Shown here piece by piece: positions 15,728 through 16,308 of a DNA stretch of 16,308 nt. How positions within the stretch are numbered: position 1 is the first letter of the stretch; the number at the start of each line of letters is the position of its first letter. Position numbers and translations under genes: made by a program. The DNA comes from JAKANT01 sp035502095 (GTDB taxonomy: Bacteria; Pseudomonadota; Gammaproteobacteria; Burkholderiales; Burkholderiaceae_F), in assembly GCA_035502095.1 (NCBI GenBank), contig DATJUX010000004.1, positions 1 to 16,308 on the forward strand, given 5' to 3'. The notes beneath the pieces are model-generated. The model was not told the DNA's origin. It saw only the letters and a program-made list of their open reading frames with translations, and ran no database searches.

Positions 15728-15895
15728 TTACCTCGGCTGGCGCATCCGTTGGTCGAGCTGATACTCCAGCGCTTCCACCATGAAGTAGGCCTCGAGGTAC
15801 TTCTCCTTCTCACCGGCGAGTCGCCAGGTCTCGCGTGCGGACTCTGCTTTGGCGATGCGACCCTTGACCTCGTCGATGTCTTCTTGAAACGTTAT
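15728..15895 (-). CDS. 55-aa charged helical protein with apparent ATA start
   Basis: The minus strand reads TFQEDIDEVKGRIAKAESAR, then ETWRLAGEKEKYLEAYFMVE, then ALEYQLDQRMRQPR and TAA. The composition and spacing of hydrophobic residues suggest a two-helix coiled coil. It is soluble, with one Trp and no cysteine. The frame is open upstream to a TAG but has no ATG, GTG or TTG before the conserved-looking region. A good ribosome site, ACGGAGTCGCA, ends directly before ATA-ACG, where ATG-ACG would be expected. Either ATA is the start (rare), the ATG has mutated, or the base is an error. The only in-frame ATG is at residue 39. I have a weak memory of similar short conserved proteins ending EALE-QLD in related bacteria, but cannot name a family. 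Confidence 0.5.
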   Translation of the reverse strand: MTFQEDIDEVKGRIAKAESARETWRLAGEKEKYLEAYFMVEALEYQLDQRMRQPR

Positions 15896-15992
15896 TGCGA
15901 CTCCGTTGTCAAGAGCGGGAACTGGTTTCTCGCCAAGAGACTATGCCTACCGCCGTTCGCGGGACTCGAACAAGCGTCACCCAACGTCCAGC

Positions 15993-16012
15993 GCCGCCTA
16001 AGAGCAGGCGGC
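15993..16012 (-). terminator. Hairpin after the acyltransferase gene
   Basis: GCCGCCT and AGGCGGC form a perfect 7-bp stem with a 6-nt loop, 20 bases downstream of the acyltransferase stop. Position and strength suit a terminator for that gene, though no T-run follows on the minus strand. Confidence 0.45.
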
Positions 16013-16032
16013 AGGTACTTTCAGGAAGCGCG

Positions 16033-16308
16033 TTATCGACGCTCCGCGGCGCGTCGGGCGCCCGCCGCGACCAGATCGTCGATGCGGCGGTCCTTCTCTT
16101 CCCACAGCCGTGCGAGCCACAATTGGAACGTGCCGCGAAAGGTGGCATCTTCGCCATAATCGCCGATGCAGAACTCGCGCGGAATCGGAACCTGCTGCAC
16201 GTGCACGATGACGCGGCGGACCCGGCCACAGAGAAATTGCCAGAATGTCGGTACGCCGTCCGGGTACACGATGGTGACATCGAGCATCGACTGAAACTTC
16301 GTCCCCAT
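16033..16308 (-). CDS. Acyltransferase, YihG/PlsC-like, C-terminal part (N-terminus outside the window)
   Basis: The open frame reaches the window edge, so only the last 91 or so codons are present and the visible ATG at the edge is not necessarily the start. Seen: LDVTIVYPDGVPTFWQFLCG, then RVRRVIVHVQQVPIPREF, GDYGEDATFRGTFQLWLARL and WEEKDRRIDDLV. This matches my knowledge of the C-terminal region of YihG-type 1-acyl-glycerol-3-phosphate acyltransferases: the VTIVYP strand, FLCGR, and the amphipathic WL-LW-EKD-RID helix. The catalytic HX4D box would lie upstream, outside the window. Known: these enzymes add the second acyl chain to lysophosphatidic acid at the inner membrane. The gene ends AARRAAERR and is followed by a hairpin. 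Confidence 0.75.
   Translation of the reverse strand: MGTKFQSMLDVTIVYPDGVPTFWQFLCGRVRRVIVHVQQVPIPREFCIGDYGEDATFRGTFQLWLARLWEEKDRRIDDLVAAGARRAAERR

Noticed and set aside
15955..15971. T-arm-like sequence (GTTCG ... CGAAC), possible tRNA or attachment site
   Set aside because: There are no matching acceptor, D or anticodon arms on either strand, and no integrase or direct repeat nearby.
1..16308. CRISPR arrays, insertion sequences, rRNA genes, phage or plasmid functions
   Set aside because: No regularly spaced repeats, transposase, rRNA or replication motifs are visible; the only long repeat is the 2601/6134 pair, which lacks transposase and clear terminal inverted repeats.

Overview
The window is high-GC DNA from a Gram-negative proteobacterium, most likely a betaproteobacterium or a close gammaproteobacterium. 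The evidence is a second-copy infA with a C-terminal extension paired with a cold-shock gene, a YbaL/KefB-type antiporter, a YihG-like acyltransferase, and a very large NdvB-type cyclic beta-1,2-glucan synthase. The taxonomic call is an inference from gene content, not from a marker gene.

Layout. (1) 36-1814, plus: a cobalamin-binding radical SAM protein. Its ATG sits in an ATGA that could overlap the end of an upstream gene. (2) 1815-2870: an accessory stretch with a 131-aa protein built from two copies of one short domain (2141-2536). It faces a broken minus-strand small gene (2602-2768) inside a degenerate repeat. (3) 2976-4808, plus: the YbaL-like cation/proton antiporter with a cytosolic RCK domain. 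(4) 4881-5877, minus: a cold-shock/small-protein block. In transcription order it holds a frameshifted cspA, infA, a 22-aa hydrophobic peptide and a 48-aa lmo0937/DUF5670-like membrane protein. The last two are very short and easily missed. (5) 6134-6488: a second copy of the repeat at 2601-2870, this time with an intact 83-aa minus-strand ORF. (6) 6752-15502, plus: ndvB, 2916 codons, more than half the window. (7) 15504-16308, minus, convergent with ndvB: a frameshifted zinc-ribbon-like remnant, a 55-aa coiled-coil-like protein whose apparent start codon is ATA, and the C-terminal part of an acyltransferase that continues past the window.

How the genes relate. Most of the recognisable genes concern envelope and stress physiology: periplasmic glucan synthesis (NdvB), monovalent cation/proton exchange (YbaL), phospholipid acylation (acyltransferase), and cold or translation adaptation (Csp, IF-1). 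The less familiar part is the small-gene layer. A 24-bp motif occurs three times, upstream of the 131-aa gene and upstream of both copies of the 83-aa gene, which suggests shared regulation or shared descent. Several small genes (cspA, copy A of the 83-aa gene, the zinc-ribbon remnant) carry indels while the 8.75-kb ndvB frame is intact. That pattern fits real local decay better than poor sequence quality, although a few of the indels lie in short homopolymer or dinucleotide runs.
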